From: Gemmataceae bacterium
GTDB lineage: Bacteria > Planctomycetota > Planctomycetia > Gemmatales > Gemmataceae
DNA length: 64,000 nt
Assembly (NCBI GenBank): GCA_028288765.1
Contig: JAQGHQ010000063.1
Location: 1 to 64,000 of the forward strand
Reading direction: 5' to 3'
Part shown: positions 1 through 10,173 of the stretch, piece after piece
Position numbering within the stretch: the first letter of the stretch is position 1
How the letters are laid out: every line of letters begins with the position of its first letter
Notes under the pieces: model-generated
The model's input: only the letters and a program-made list of their open reading frames with translations
The model's database searches: none
Told to the model about the DNA's origin: nothing
Position numbers and translations under genes: made by a program

Positions 1-1156
1 GTTCGAGGTCCTCACGACCCCGGCGTCGGGGAGGTCGGTCGTTCGGCCGCCGCCGCAGCGGGCCTCGCTGAGCTCGACCAGTGCACCCGGCGGCTCGGGG
101 ACGCCGCCAGGCGAGCCGCTACTCGAAATGGCGAGTGGCAGGCCACGTCGATGGAGCGAGTCCTCCGGGGCGACGACCCCCGACAGTTGGCCCCGCCGAT
201 GCCAACCACCGTCAAAGACTACACAGCTCCAGAGAGCTGCGGCGGCGGCCGAACATTTAATTGGTTTATTGTCTGACAAACCAACACCGAACGCAATCAG
301 TCGCCCCAATATGGCGCAACTGATCCACCCGGAAAGTAGTTGCGTTTTATACTCGAACGACAGCTTTCAAATCTAACACGCTAACGGCCATTGTCGAACG
401 CACCGGTCCAACTGCCTGATCACCCCCGGACCCGCCCTGGTTCAGGACCTGGATGGCCGTCCTCAACGCGCACCCGTCCAGGTAACGACGCCAGGCCTTC
501 CCACTCTGCGACTCCGAGGCAAGTCTAACAGACGGGCAGACGCACATCCACTCCCACTCGGCTCCGCGTTCGGATACTTCCGGGCCAGGGCGTTCGGCAG
601 ATACACCCTCCCCTGCCCGGCCCTCCGACCGAGGGCGCGACGGTCCCTCACGCCTTCGAGGGGACTGTCCGATCGGGCCGCACGGCCGCCGGGAAGATGG
701 TCGCCCGAAGTCCTTCGTGGAGTTGGGTTAGAACCAACTCCCACTCACCTTTCTACTGACGATGCTGCGCAACATAATGCATTCAGTTCCCGACGAAGCC
801 CACTCGTCCCCCAACGCCCGACACCCGGAGGAGCCCCATGACCACCCCGAGCAAGGAGTACGCGGACGAGGAGCCCGGGGACGACCCGGGGCCCGGCGGC
901 CCGACCGGATGGACCCGGATCCAGCGGCCCCGCGCTGGGTATGCCGTTCCCCACCCCGCCCGCATCCTCCTGTCAGCCCAGTTCCGGGTCACCGGCCCCC
1001 ACGCCAACCGGCACGGGCGTATCCGACCAGTTCCCCCCGACCTGCAAACGAGCAGCGGACGAGCCCGCCCGCGCGCCCGATGCCCCGGCGGGCAGGGAAG
1101 AGGAGCCGCCGACAGCTGGTCGGCTACCGGAAAAGCGGCCCGGGGACTGCCAAACA

Positions 1157-1528
1157 CTGACAAACTCTGCCACGGGGCACCGGACCGCGGTCGTTCGCCC
1201 GGCCCCGGTTCCGGGCCATTCGCCACCCCCCGATCGCCCGGGGGCGGTCGAGCCTGCCTATCGGGTTCGGGAAACGGACAAGCCGAAAGGCGGGCAGATC
1301 GACCCCCGGTGGTCGTCCGCCTGCCGCTTCTATCCGCCCTGGCTCCGAGCGAGGAAATCGGCCCCCAGGGCTGCCAGATGCTGACAAACACTGCCAGCGC
1401 GACCCGCGGTCGCCGGCCAGACGAGTAGGGCCGGCTGTGCCGGCCGGGTTTGGCTCGACGGCGGCGGCCGGCATAGCCGGCCCTACAAGAACTGACAAAC
1501 ACTGCCAGCACGACCCGCGGTGGCCAGC
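1157..1528. repeat. Interspersed short direct repeats, core CTGACAAACWCTGCCA
   Basis: Core copies at 1157-1172, 1381-1396 and 1492-1507. The last two extend as CTGACAAACACTGCCAGC(G/A)CGACCCGCGGT. Confidence 0.7.
1425..1486. repeat. REPIN-like inverted repeat: two GTAG-headed imperfect palindromes in inverted orientation
   Basis: GTAGGGCCGGCTGTGCCGGCCG (1425-1446) and CGGCCGGCATAGCCGGCCCTAC (1465-1486) are reverse complements at 21/22 positions. Each arm is GTAG plus an internal palindrome (GGCCGGC-TGT-GCCGGCC). Confidence 0.8.
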
Positions 1529-1686
1529 CGGCCAGCTGACCAGTTAGTGAGGCAGCCCGAGGAACCCGGCCGGATGACGAGCGGCCCGTCCCGGAAAGCG
1601 GAGCGGCGGGCCGGTCAGATGCAGTGGCGTGTTAACCCTGACTACGCACGGCACACGTGCTCCCACCAAGGAAACAACAAACGTTA

Positions 1687-4626
1687 TTACTTCCCGGCAA
1701 CCTTCAAATACGCGAACAGGTCTGCCAGATCCTGCTTCGACAGCTGCTTCTCCATCCCCTCGGGCATCAGCGAGAGGTTGGTGGAACGGAGCGATTCCAG
1801 GTTCCCCCGGAGGATCGTGTCCTCGGCTCCGTCGGCCCGGCGGAGCGTGACGCTGGTCGGCGTCTCCGTCGCCACGACGCCGGTCAGGATCCGCCCGTCG
1901 GCGGTCGCCGCCTGGTAGTTCATGTACCGCGGGTCGACCTCGCGGTTCGGATCGAAAACGGCCGCGAGCAGGTCCTCGCCGGATTTGTTCGGGAGGGCGG
2001 CCAGGAGGTTCGGGCCCACGTCGTGCCCGAACCCGTCGAGCTTGTGGCAGGCGGCACAGGTATTCCGGAACACCGTTTTGCCCTTGCCCACGTCGCCCTT
2101 CAGGTCGAGCGCTGCGCCGTACTCCGCGATTACTTTTGCCCGGTCCGCGTTCACCGTCAACTTGAGCACACCCTCCGCTTTCGCGCGGATCGCGGCCGTC
2201 GGGTGCGTCTTCAACAACTTCACCCGACCCGGGTCAAGTTCGCTCGCGGTCACCCGTTTCTTTTCGATCGCCTCCAGCAGTGCCAGAACCCTTTCCGGGC
2301 GAGCCAGGAGTGCTTCCAGCGCCTCGCGGCGAACGGCGGGGCCGAAGCCGGCCCACTTCCCGAGGAGAAGCTCGCTCACCCCGGGGTCGGGGTGGTTGGC
2401 GAGGTTGCGGACCGCGGCGAGTTGCACGTCGCCGGGGGCGGATGGGGTCAGCGCGGCAGCGAGCGCGGGGCCGGCCAGCTCGAAGGGCCCCATTCCCAAC
2501 AGCTGTGCCGCGGCGACGCGATCGGCCGCCGCCGCCGCCTCGTCCGTCAGGGTGGCGGCGGCCTTCTCGAACCGCCCGCGCAGCTGTCGGATAACCGGCT
2601 CCGTTCCCGCGGGCGGATTGGCCCACCACGCCGACAGCGGACGTTTTCCGTTCCGCATCCCCTGCCCCAGACCGTCGAGGAGTGCCGCCCCGGCCTTCCC
2701 CTCCGCGATCAGGGTCAGGAGCTGGACCGTCTCGCGCTCGTCGCCCTTCGCCCCGGTCATCGCGGCGAGCTTCCCGAGCACGGCGGTGTTCGTCGCGCCC
2801 TCGCGCCGCCCGAGCGCTTCGATCAGTGCGAAGTTGCAGCCCGCCGCGGAACTCAACGATGCCGTCTGGACCCACGGGTCGGCGGCCTCCTGTTCGAGAA
2901 GCGTCGCGAGGAGCTTCCCGGCATCCTCCGGGGGCAGCGCGCCGGCACTCAGGGCGAGCTGGAAGCGGACGCGCGGGTCCGCGTCGTGAATGAGTTTCGC
3001 GGCGGCCTGCCGCAACTCCGGGGAGGTAGCGAAGAAACCCTCCGCGAGACGGAGGGCCTGTTCCCGCATTCCGGGTACGGGGTCGTCGAACACCGGAAGT
3101 ACGTCGGTCGGGTTGAGGGCCCCGAGGCCGTGCAGGGCCCAGAGCAGGTTCGCCCGGCCCGGCCGGCCGACGGCCTTGTCGAGCCTCTCGCGGAGGGCCG
3201 GGGGTGCGTCCTTCGGCTGCCGTTCGATCAGCAACCGCTGGGCGGTGAGCCGGCGGGTCTGGTTCGGGGCGAGAAGTTCGTCGGCGAGCTGGGCGGACGT
3301 GGCCTTGCTGACGTCCGGCAGGCGGGTCGGCTTGAAGCCCTCGGGGGCGACGCGCCAGATCCGCCCGCGTCCGCGGCTTTCGAGGTTCATCTTCTTCTTG
3401 ATGTCGTCGGGGAGGGAGAGCGGGGTCTCGATCGCCTCCCGGTAGAAGTCGAGGACGTACAGGGCCCCGTCCGGGCCGACGGACAGGTGGACGGGACGGA
3501 ACCAGTTGTCCGTCGAGGCAAGGAACTCAGAATCCGGGTCGACCCGCTTCGCGCTGAACACGGGCCCTTTCCCCGCCAGCACCTCGCGGTGGATCAGGTT
3601 GTTCGCCGGGTCGCACACGAAGTTGTTCCCGCGGTATGGCTCCGGGAACAGGTCGGCGGTGTAGATGAGCGGACTGCACGCGGACGTCACGAACCCGCCC
3701 GGGACGAGTTCGGTCGGCGAGAACCGTTTCGCGTCCGGCCCGCCGGCCCGGCGCGTCGTCCGCTCGACCCGCCACGGCTCGAACGGGCTGATCCGGAACA
3801 CCTTCGCCGCGGCGCCGTGTTCGGGAATGTTCACCGTCACGGCCGACACCGGAAGGAATGGGTTCCGTTTGAGATAGTGATCCGGAAGGACGATCTGCTT
3901 GAGGTGCTCGCTATTCGTAGCCGTGAACCAGCGCTGGTAGTCGTCGGCCGTGAGCCCGTACTGGCCGCCGCTGCTGGTCGGTTCGAGGCTCGCGGGGAGC
4001 CAGGGCCGGAACCGGAGCCCGCGGCCGCGCAGGTTGACCGGCGGGGCCCCCGGCCTCTCCCCCGAGGTGACCGTCCCGCCGTCGTTGCCGGCACAGCCGT
4101 ACACCCAGTTATCCAGCCCCCACTGGAGGCCGTTCACCATCTGCTGGATGTTGGCCAGGTTGAAGCCGGTGTAAAGGACCGTAGTCTTGTCCGCCTTACC
4201 GTCGCCGTCAGTGTCTTCGAGGTAGAGGATGTCGGGTGCCACCGCGACGATGAGCCCACCCTTCCACGCCTGAATCCCCATCGGGAACCGCAGGCCTTCG
4301 GCGAACGTGTGGGCCGTCTCGAACACCCCGTCGCCGTCGGTGTCGGTCAGGCACCTGATCCGGCCCCGGGTTTCCCTTCCGGTTCCCACCCCGCCGTTCG
4401 GGTAACCGCGCATCTCGCAGACGAACAGCCGGCCCTTCTCGTCAAAGCACATCGCCACGGGGTCGACCACGTCCGGCTCGGAGGCGGCGAGTGAGACCTG
4501 GAACCCCTTGGCGATTCGGATCGTGGCCAGCTCGTCCTTCGGGGAGAGCGGACCCGGGCTCGGACCGGCGGCCGGGGCGTGCGAGGACGCCAGGACGAAA
4601 ACGACAACGGCGAAACCGCGCTTCAT
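1687..4626 (-). CDS. PVC-type membrane-bound dehydrogenase with HEAT-like region and C-terminal cytochrome c domain
   Basis: 979 aa, signal peptide, GFQVSLAASEPDVVDPVAMCFDEKGRLFVCEMRGYPNGG N-terminus, CAACHKLDGFGHDVGPNL heme-binding motif near the C-terminus. Confidence 0.9.
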   Translation of the reverse strand: MKRGFAVVVFVLASSHAPAAGPSPGPLSPKDELATIRIAKGFQVSLAASEPDVVDPVAMCFDEKGRLFVCEMRGYPNGGVGTGRETRGRIRCLTDTDGDGVFETAHTFAEGLRFPMGIQAWKGGLIVAVAPDILYLEDTDGDGKADKTTVLYTGFNLANIQQMVNGLQWGLDNWVYGCAGNDGGTVTSGERPGAPPVNLRGRGLRFRPWLPASLEPTSSGGQYGLTADDYQRWFTATNSEHLKQIVLPDHYLKRNPFLPVSAVTVNIPEHGAAAKVFRISPFEPWRVERTTRRAGGPDAKRFSPTELVPGGFVTSACSPLIYTADLFPEPYRGNNFVCDPANNLIHREVLAGKGPVFSAKRVDPDSEFLASTDNWFRPVHLSVGPDGALYVLDFYREAIETPLSLPDDIKKKMNLESRGRGRIWRVAPEGFKPTRLPDVSKATSAQLADELLAPNQTRRLTAQRLLIERQPKDAPPALRERLDKAVGRPGRANLLWALHGLGALNPTDVLPVFDDPVPGMREQALRLAEGFFATSPELRQAAAKLIHDADPRVRFQLALSAGALPPEDAGKLLATLLEQEAADPWVQTASLSSAAGCNFALIEALGRREGATNTAVLGKLAAMTGAKGDERETVQLLTLIAEGKAGAALLDGLGQGMRNGKRPLSAWWANPPAGTEPVIRQLRGRFEKAAATLTDEAAAAADRVAAAQLLGMGPFELAGPALAAALTPSAPGDVQLAAVRNLANHPDPGVSELLLGKWAGFGPAVRREALEALLARPERVLALLEAIEKKRVTASELDPGRVKLLKTHPTAAIRAKAEGVLKLTVNADRAKVIAEYGAALDLKGDVGKGKTVFRNTCAACHKLDGFGHDVGPNLLAALPNKSGEDLLAAVFDPNREVDPRYMNYQAATADGRILTGVVATETPTSVTLRRADGAEDTILRGNLESLRSTNLSLMPEGMEKQLSKQDLADLFAYLKVAGK

Positions 4627-5975
4627 TTCTCCTCCCGTTTCTCCACCCGGGCCTTGAGCAGCTTCCGGATGGCCTGCAACATCAGTTCTTCCGAGTCCGG
4701 GCTGGAGAGGGCAACCGTGGGCTCGTATCCGCCTTCGAGGTACGCGCGGGCGGTCGGGATGTACCCGGGCCCGTCGTCCCCGTAAGCGGCAACATGGACC
4801 GCGGCGTCGGGCCGCATGGCCTGGGCGGCGAGTTGGTACTCGACGAAGGCCTCGGCCGGGAGGAACAAAGCAAGTACCTTGCCGCCGAAATCAAGGCAGT
4901 TCAGCTCGATCGGCGTGTCGATCCGTTTGAGCCAGGCGATCTGGAAGGCGCCGTTGTTCCGCCGGGCGGTGGGAGCCTTCGGGTCGTCGAGGGCCTTCCG
5001 GCTCATCTCCTCGCCGAAGAAGGGTTCCTTCCGCGGCAGGAACTTGACCGGCTCGACGCGCCACTCCCAGCCGTCCACCGCGGCCCGCTTCGTGTCCTTC
5101 CACGCCGCGACCATTGCCGCATAGACCCGGTCGCGGAGGACGGGCCGATTTTCCTTCGCCCCGTCGTTGTACTTCCCCGCCGTCACGTTGCCGCCGCACC
5201 CGTTGAAGTACACCTGGAACACGCCGGGGTCTTCGTCCTGGCGCTTCTGGCGGGCCAGGCCGCAGAAGTCCGCGCTCACGCGCCCGTCGCCGTAGTAGCT
5301 CATCGGGTGGCAGGCGTAGGCGTGCAGGGCGGCGAGCGGCGTGTCGCCGTCCCAGAAGCTCAGCGTTTTCACGACCGGGTCGATCAGGCCCTCGGGCTCG
5401 TCGCGGATTTCCTTCGCCTTGGTCGCGCTGGTGCGGGTGAACTTCACCTTCCCGTCCGCCACGATCCGCCTGTTCGAGGCAACCCGGTCGACCTTTGCGG
5501 CCCCGGTCCCGACGTGGGTGAACTTCCGGGCTTTGGGGAGCGCGGCCCGCAGCGCCTCGGCCGACCGCTTCACACACTCGTCGAAGTATTTCAGGTCGAG
5601 AGACGTCGCCGCGCCGGCGGCGGCGATCAGCTTCTCGGCCTCGACGTCCGCGAACGGGGCGTTGTGCGGGTGGACGCAGTGGAGCGAGACGTGTTCCGGC
5701 GTCGTGTGGGCGGCGGCCGCGAGCGCGTGCCGCCACACCCGGAACGCCTCGTTCCGGATCCCGCACCAGTCGACCACGCAGAGGACGACCGGCTTGCCCG
5801 CGCCGAGGAGGACCACCCCGAGGGCCTTGAGAGGGTCGTCGACGCCGCGGACGGGCTCGATCCACCCCCCGCAGAGTGGGTGGCCGGCGGGCGGGGTTAC
5901 GTCGCAGGCGAACGTCGCGAGATGGAGGGCCGGCATGAAGGGGTCCAAGCGGGAAGGATGGCAATAGTGAATCAC
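4623..5975 (-). CDS. Neutral/alkaline non-lysosomal ceramidase-like protein
   Basis: 450 aa, FACDVTPPAGHPLCGGW ... HCVHPHNAPF motifs; overlaps the start of the downstream gene by 4 bp. Confidence 0.75.
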   Translation of the reverse strand: MIHYCHPSRLDPFMPALHLATFACDVTPPAGHPLCGGWIEPVRGVDDPLKALGVVLLGAGKPVVLCVVDWCGIRNEAFRVWRHALAAAAHTTPEHVSLHCVHPHNAPFADVEAEKLIAAAGAATSLDLKYFDECVKRSAEALRAALPKARKFTHVGTGAAKVDRVASNRRIVADGKVKFTRTSATKAKEIRDEPEGLIDPVVKTLSFWDGDTPLAALHAYACHPMSYYGDGRVSADFCGLARQKRQDEDPGVFQVYFNGCGGNVTAGKYNDGAKENRPVLRDRVYAAMVAAWKDTKRAAVDGWEWRVEPVKFLPRKEPFFGEEMSRKALDDPKAPTARRNNGAFQIAWLKRIDTPIELNCLDFGGKVLALFLPAEAFVEYQLAAQAMRPDAAVHVAAYGDDGPGYIPTARAYLEGGYEPTVALSSPDSEELMLQAIRKLLKARVEKREEK

Positions 5976-5978
5976 ATC

Positions 5979-6932
5979 TCAGGACGGGGTGCAATCACCC
6001 GCCGGAGCCGACTGCGGGACGTACCGCCAGGCAAGGGCGGCGAGGATGATCGCCCCGCCCGCGACCATCGGCCCGGTCGGCGTGTCCTTTTCCGGGGTGA
6101 CGAGGTACGCCCAGACCGGGTTCAGGAGCGGTTCGAGCAACGTGATGATCCCCGCCTCCTGGGGAGAGACGGTGCGCAAGCCGCGGGCGAACAGCCAGTA
6201 CGGGAGGGCCATCTGGACCGCCCCGAACACGACGAGGACGGCGAGCTGGCCGGGTGTCGGGGCGCTCACCCAGCGCCAAAACTCGGCCGGCCCGTCCGCG
6301 ACCAGAACGAAGAGCCCCAGCGCCGCCGCGGAGCCGGTCAGGTTCAGGGTCACCAGCCACGCCGGCGATTCCGCCCGGAGGACTCGCAAGAAGATCATCA
6401 CCCCGGCGTAGACCACCCCGCTGCCGGCGCCCATGAACAGGATCAACACCTGTGACCGGGACTCGTCCGGTCCGAGCCCGCGGGGCCAGTTCCCGGCCAC
6501 GATCACCACCGCCCCGATCCCCGCGAGGAGGACCGCTTGCCAGCCGCGGCGGTCGGCCGGTTCCCCGAGCAGGAAGACGGCGAACAGATAGACCCAGATC
6601 GGGGCCGTGTTCTGGAGAAAGATCGCGTTCGCCGCCGGGCCGAGGCCGAGGGCGGAGAGGTACAGGGCACACATCACCGCGAACGCGGCCACCATCCCGA
6701 GCATGAGCGGCCGATACCGGACCTCCGGCCGGCGGACCCACACGAGGAGGACCAGCCCGCCGAACAGGCCGCGGTAGAACGCAATCTGGAGAGGGGACAG
6801 GGGCGGGTCGTTCAGGGCGAAGGCGGTCGGTTCCCGGAGGAGCCGCATGAACAGACTGCCGAGACTCCACAGGCCGGCCGCCAGGACGAGGCAGACCCGT
6901 GCCTGGGCGACGGAGGGGGCCGCTGCGGACAT
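5979..6932 (-). CDS. EamA/DMT-family transporter
   Basis: 317 aa, about 10 hydrophobic segments, two EamA-like repeats. Confidence 0.85.
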   Translation of the reverse strand: MSAAAPSVAQARVCLVLAAGLWSLGSLFMRLLREPTAFALNDPPLSPLQIAFYRGLFGGLVLLVWVRRPEVRYRPLMLGMVAAFAVMCALYLSALGLGPAANAIFLQNTAPIWVYLFAVFLLGEPADRRGWQAVLLAGIGAVVIVAGNWPRGLGPDESRSQVLILFMGAGSGVVYAGVMIFLRVLRAESPAWLVTLNLTGSAAALGLFVLVADGPAEFWRWVSAPTPGQLAVLVVFGAVQMALPYWLFARGLRTVSPQEAGIITLLEPLLNPVWAYLVTPEKDTPTGPMVAGGAIILAALAWRYVPQSAPAGDCTPS

Positions 6933-7004
6933 GGAAAACTCACCGCCTGCAGCGGTTCATGGCGGGTGGGACGTGGGGTAGGAGCACGGTTCGGGAAGGG
7001 GGAA

Positions 7005-8309
7005 TCACTGGCGAGCGCCGGGCGACAGGCCGCCCGGCGGCGAGTCGGGCTGGTCGCGGACCACCGTGTCGCGGTGCCCGGCGGGCGCGGACGCGGACGA
7101 CGGCCCCGACCGGGACATGAACCCGAGGAGCCCGACGAGGAGCAGAGTCCCGGTCACGATCGCCGGGACCACCCGGGGGGCGGAAGCCGGTTGATCTTCA
7201 CCGGCCACGAAGCGGTTCTCCCGCAGACCGGTCGGGAGCGGGGTCGGAGACGCCATGAACCCGATCCGGCCGGAAGGGTCGGTTCCCTGCCCGGCCTCGC
7301 GGAGCGGGAGGTCGGCCCGGGTCGGGGCCTCGGGCCCGGACGGGTTGAGGGGTGGTTGCGTGTCCGGGGCATCGCCAATGGCGAACGGAGGGATCCGGGT
7401 CGCGAGCCGGGTGGCTTCCAGCGATTCCGCCAGGTCGGCCGCCTGCTGGTACCGGGCCCGGGGGTCGCGGGACAGGGCCTTGGCGATGATGTCGGCGAGC
7501 TCGTCCGGGACGTCCGGGTTCAGGTGGCGGATCGGGACGAAGGCGTCGTGCTCCTTCTCCCGGAGGATCTCCTCGTGGGTGGCCCCGCGGAACGGCACCT
7601 GACCGGTCAGAAGGTGGTAGAGGGTCGCCCCGAGGGCGAAGATGTCGCTCCGGCCGTCGACCAGGGCCGCGTTCAGGGCCTGCTCGTACGGCATGTAGTA
7701 GGAGGTCCCGACGCCCTGGTTGACCGACGTGAGGTGCGAGTCGTCGGTCAACCGCTTCGTCAGCCCCAGGTCGGCGAGCTTGGCCACCCCGGACGGGTGG
7801 AGGAGGATGTTGTCCGGTTTGACGTCCCGGTGGACGTAGTTCCGGGTGTGTAAGAACTGGAGGGCACGGGCGATATCGATCCCGATCCGGACCCCGATCC
7901 CGACGGGAACCCGGCCGAGCCGGGTGAGCGCGGTGTGGGCGCTCGGCCCGTCGACGAACTCGAGGACGATGTAGTGCTTGTTCGTCTCCTGGTCGTACCC
8001 GACCGCGTGCCCCTGTACGATGTTCGAGTGGTGGAGAATGTGGCTGAGCCGGGCTTCCCGGTAAAACCGGTTCACGAACTCCCGTTGGCCGGCGAGGTGG
8101 TCGGCCAGGAGCTTCACCGCGACGGCCCGCCGGCCCGGCACGTCGTAGCTGAGATAGACGGTGCTCATCCCCCCTTCCCCGACCTGGCGGAGAAGCCGAT
8201 ACCCGCCGACGGCGCGTAGCTCCCCGGGGCGATCTCCCGGCTGGTCGGGCCGGTCGCTGTCTCCGATACGGAGAGCGTCTTCGGGTCCCGGCATCGACAG
8301 AACCTCCAT
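7005..8309 (-). CDS. Serine/threonine protein kinase with a C-terminal TM segment
   Basis: GEGGMSTVYLSYD, VAVKLL, YVHRDVKPDNILL, ADLGLTK, GRSDIFALGATLYHLLTG motifs; TM PAIVTGTLLLVGLLGF. Start uncertain. Confidence 0.93.
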   Translation of the reverse strand: MEVLSMPGPEDALRIGDSDRPDQPGDRPGELRAVGGYRLLRQVGEGGMSTVYLSYDVPGRRAVAVKLLADHLAGQREFVNRFYREARLSHILHHSNIVQGHAVGYDQETNKHYIVLEFVDGPSAHTALTRLGRVPVGIGVRIGIDIARALQFLHTRNYVHRDVKPDNILLHPSGVAKLADLGLTKRLTDDSHLTSVNQGVGTSYYMPYEQALNAALVDGRSDIFALGATLYHLLTGQVPFRGATHEEILREKEHDAFVPIRHLNPDVPDELADIIAKALSRDPRARYQQAADLAESLEATRLATRIPPFAIGDAPDTQPPLNPSGPEAPTRADLPLREAGQGTDPSGRIGFMASPTPLPTGLRENRFVAGEDQPASAPRVVPAIVTGTLLLVGLLGFMSRSGPSSASAPAGHRDTVVRDQPDSPPGGLSPGARQ

Positions 8310-8561
8310 TCGCGTGACCGGGGCGGACCGGGCGTCCTCGCGCCGGCGGGGTAACCTACCAGTTCTGGTTGAGTTATAGCGAGTCGGTGGCAAACAGTGC
8401 GTATCGTACCCGGTCCGGCCGGCACCTGCAAGCGGCTACCCTGATGAATCAGACGGCGGACAGGGCACTAAAATTCCGTTCGTCGAAGGAATTAAGGGCC
8501 GCTCCTACGCCGCTGTGGGTGACGACCGGGTAGGCAGGCCCAACGGATTGCCGGACGGGCG

Positions 8562-10064
8562 TCAAACGAGGTGGGCCGTCCGAAGGGCCTGAAGCCGAGC
8601 CAATAAAGGGTTGGGCCGGCCGGCGGCGTTGATCAACCCGCCGGCCGGGGTCAGGTGCGGGTCGAGGTCGGTCCAGTGGTCCCAGGTGACTGCCCGGACC
8701 TGGGGCTTGCACAGGGCCAGAGCGGCGAAGGACGCCCCCCACTCCGCCTGCCCTTCCGGCGTCGGCGCCCCTCGCCACCCGGGCGACCAGACACTCTCGT
8801 TGTGCTCCTGGGCCGCCGGGTCCGGCTTGCCGGAGGCCGGGTGGCCCAGCACCACTTCCAGGGGGAGGCCGAGGTGGGCGAACAGGTCGAGGACCCGCGA
8901 TGCGTCGAGTAGGTCCCGCGGGAGGCTCCCGCGGGGCTTGGTCCCAGTCCGAAGATCCAGTTCGACCGCCGACACCCGCAACCCGGTCCGGATCAGGTCG
9001 TCGGCAAAGGAGAGCGGGGAGATGGTCTGGTCGTCGTGGACGAGGTAGTCGCCCCACGGCTGGGCGATCCCCAGGACGAGGTCGAGCTCCGGGTCGAGCT
9101 GGAGGGCGGCCTCGAACAGCCGCTGGACCAGCCGGAACCGCTCGTCGTCCGCGAGCCCGAGCCCGTCGGCGTGGTTGAACCCGGCACACACCACCCACCG
9201 CCGGACCTGGGCCCGGTATCGCCCGATGAGCGTCTCCAGGTAGTCGCACATGAACGCGGCGAGGGTCGCCAGGTCCCCGGCCCACCCCGCCGCCCAGACG
9301 GGGAGCATGCCCGGCGACAAGTCGATCACCGGGCCGAAGGTCGGCGGGAGCCCGGCGGCCCGGGCGGCGGCCATCGCCTGGTCGACCGCGGACCAGTTGT
9401 ACTGGGCTTCACCCGGCTCCACGTCCCGCCACCGGAACCCGATCCGGGCGGCGTTGAACGCCCGGTGGTAGTCGCCGGCGTGGCCTCCCGCCGGCGGGGC
9501 CGCGACCCGGGCGGCGAGGCGGGTGTCGAGCTTTCCCTCTTCGTCGTGCCGGGTGGCGAACATCTGGCCGACATAGAGCCGGACTAGCTGATCCGCCAGC
9601 CGGTAGCTCCGCTCGAGGACGCGGGTCGCCGCGGCGTCTGCCTCGCCCGACGGCTGATTCAGGACGGCGGTCCCGAAGAGTCGGGTGACCTCTTCAACCT
9701 CCCGGTCGAACTCCGGCGTGGTCTGGAGTCCGATCTCCCGCCAGTCCGCCGTCTGCCCGCGGATCTGGTTCAACTTCCCCCGGGCCAGTTCGAGCAGCAG
9801 GTTGTACGGCTCGGGCCGCTCGCGGAGGGTCGAGGTGGTGGTGACCATCGCGCCGACCGGGCCGACCGGCCAGGGCAAGAACAGATACCCACTCTCGTTC
9901 GGCCCGCGGGAGACCACCAGCCGGCCGTCCACGACCGCGGCCGTGGTCGGGACCGGCGTCTGGTCGTACCCACCCGCGAAGCACGCTTGCCGGAGCAGCG
10001 CTTCCGCCGCCGGCGGGATGGGGTTCGGGAGCAGGAACGTCATCGACCCCATAACCGGGACCAC
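8562..10064 (-). CDS. Glycoside hydrolase family 10-like TIM-barrel protein, possibly degenerate
   Basis: 500 aa, RIGFRWRDVEPGEAQYNWSAVDQAMAAARAAGLPPTFGPVID ... SAVELDLRTG resembles GH10 xylanase blocks. Confidence 0.7.
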   Translation of the reverse strand: MVPVMGSMTFLLPNPIPPAAEALLRQACFAGGYDQTPVPTTAAVVDGRLVVSRGPNESGYLFLPWPVGPVGAMVTTTSTLRERPEPYNLLLELARGKLNQIRGQTADWREIGLQTTPEFDREVEEVTRLFGTAVLNQPSGEADAAATRVLERSYRLADQLVRLYVGQMFATRHDEEGKLDTRLAARVAAPPAGGHAGDYHRAFNAARIGFRWRDVEPGEAQYNWSAVDQAMAAARAAGLPPTFGPVIDLSPGMLPVWAAGWAGDLATLAAFMCDYLETLIGRYRAQVRRWVVCAGFNHADGLGLADDERFRLVQRLFEAALQLDPELDLVLGIAQPWGDYLVHDDQTISPLSFADDLIRTGLRVSAVELDLRTGTKPRGSLPRDLLDASRVLDLFAHLGLPLEVVLGHPASGKPDPAAQEHNESVWSPGWRGAPTPEGQAEWGASFAALALCKPQVRAVTWDHWTDLDPHLTPAGGLINAAGRPNPLLARLQALRTAHLV

Positions 10065-10173
10065 CGCCGAGAGCGCATCGGGGCAGAGATGCTGGATTAT
10101 TCCGTGGCGCGAGGCCGGGGGAAAGGGGAAAACGCTCGCGGTCGCACGTCACGGGTGGATGTTCCGGCCGGGA

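Noticed and set aside
838-1428. + strand ORF starting MTTPSKEYADEEPGDDPGPGG with a possible SD (GGAGG)
   Set aside because: The first about 25 codons look plausible, but the rest runs through repeats and a REPIN with no domain-like character; at most a gene remnant.
1157-1507. Possible CRISPR array
   Set aside because: Only three core copies, irregular spacing (224 and 111 bp), no spacer-like uniformity and no cas genes in the window.
783-1511. Minus-strand ORFs (242 aa and others) with repeated LSVFGSP/VFVSIWQ peptides
   Set aside because: The peptide repetition comes from the noncoding DNA repeats; composition is not protein-like and overlapping frames are equally open.
1657-4494. 945-aa ORF on + strand opposite the PVC dehydrogenase gene
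   Set aside because: Arg/Pro/Gly-rich shadow ORF caused by high GC; the minus strand encodes a clear signal peptide, HEAT-like region and cytochrome c motif.
4491-6455. 654-aa + strand ORF over the ceramidase-like and EamA genes
   Set aside because: Shadow ORF spanning two well-supported minus-strand genes.
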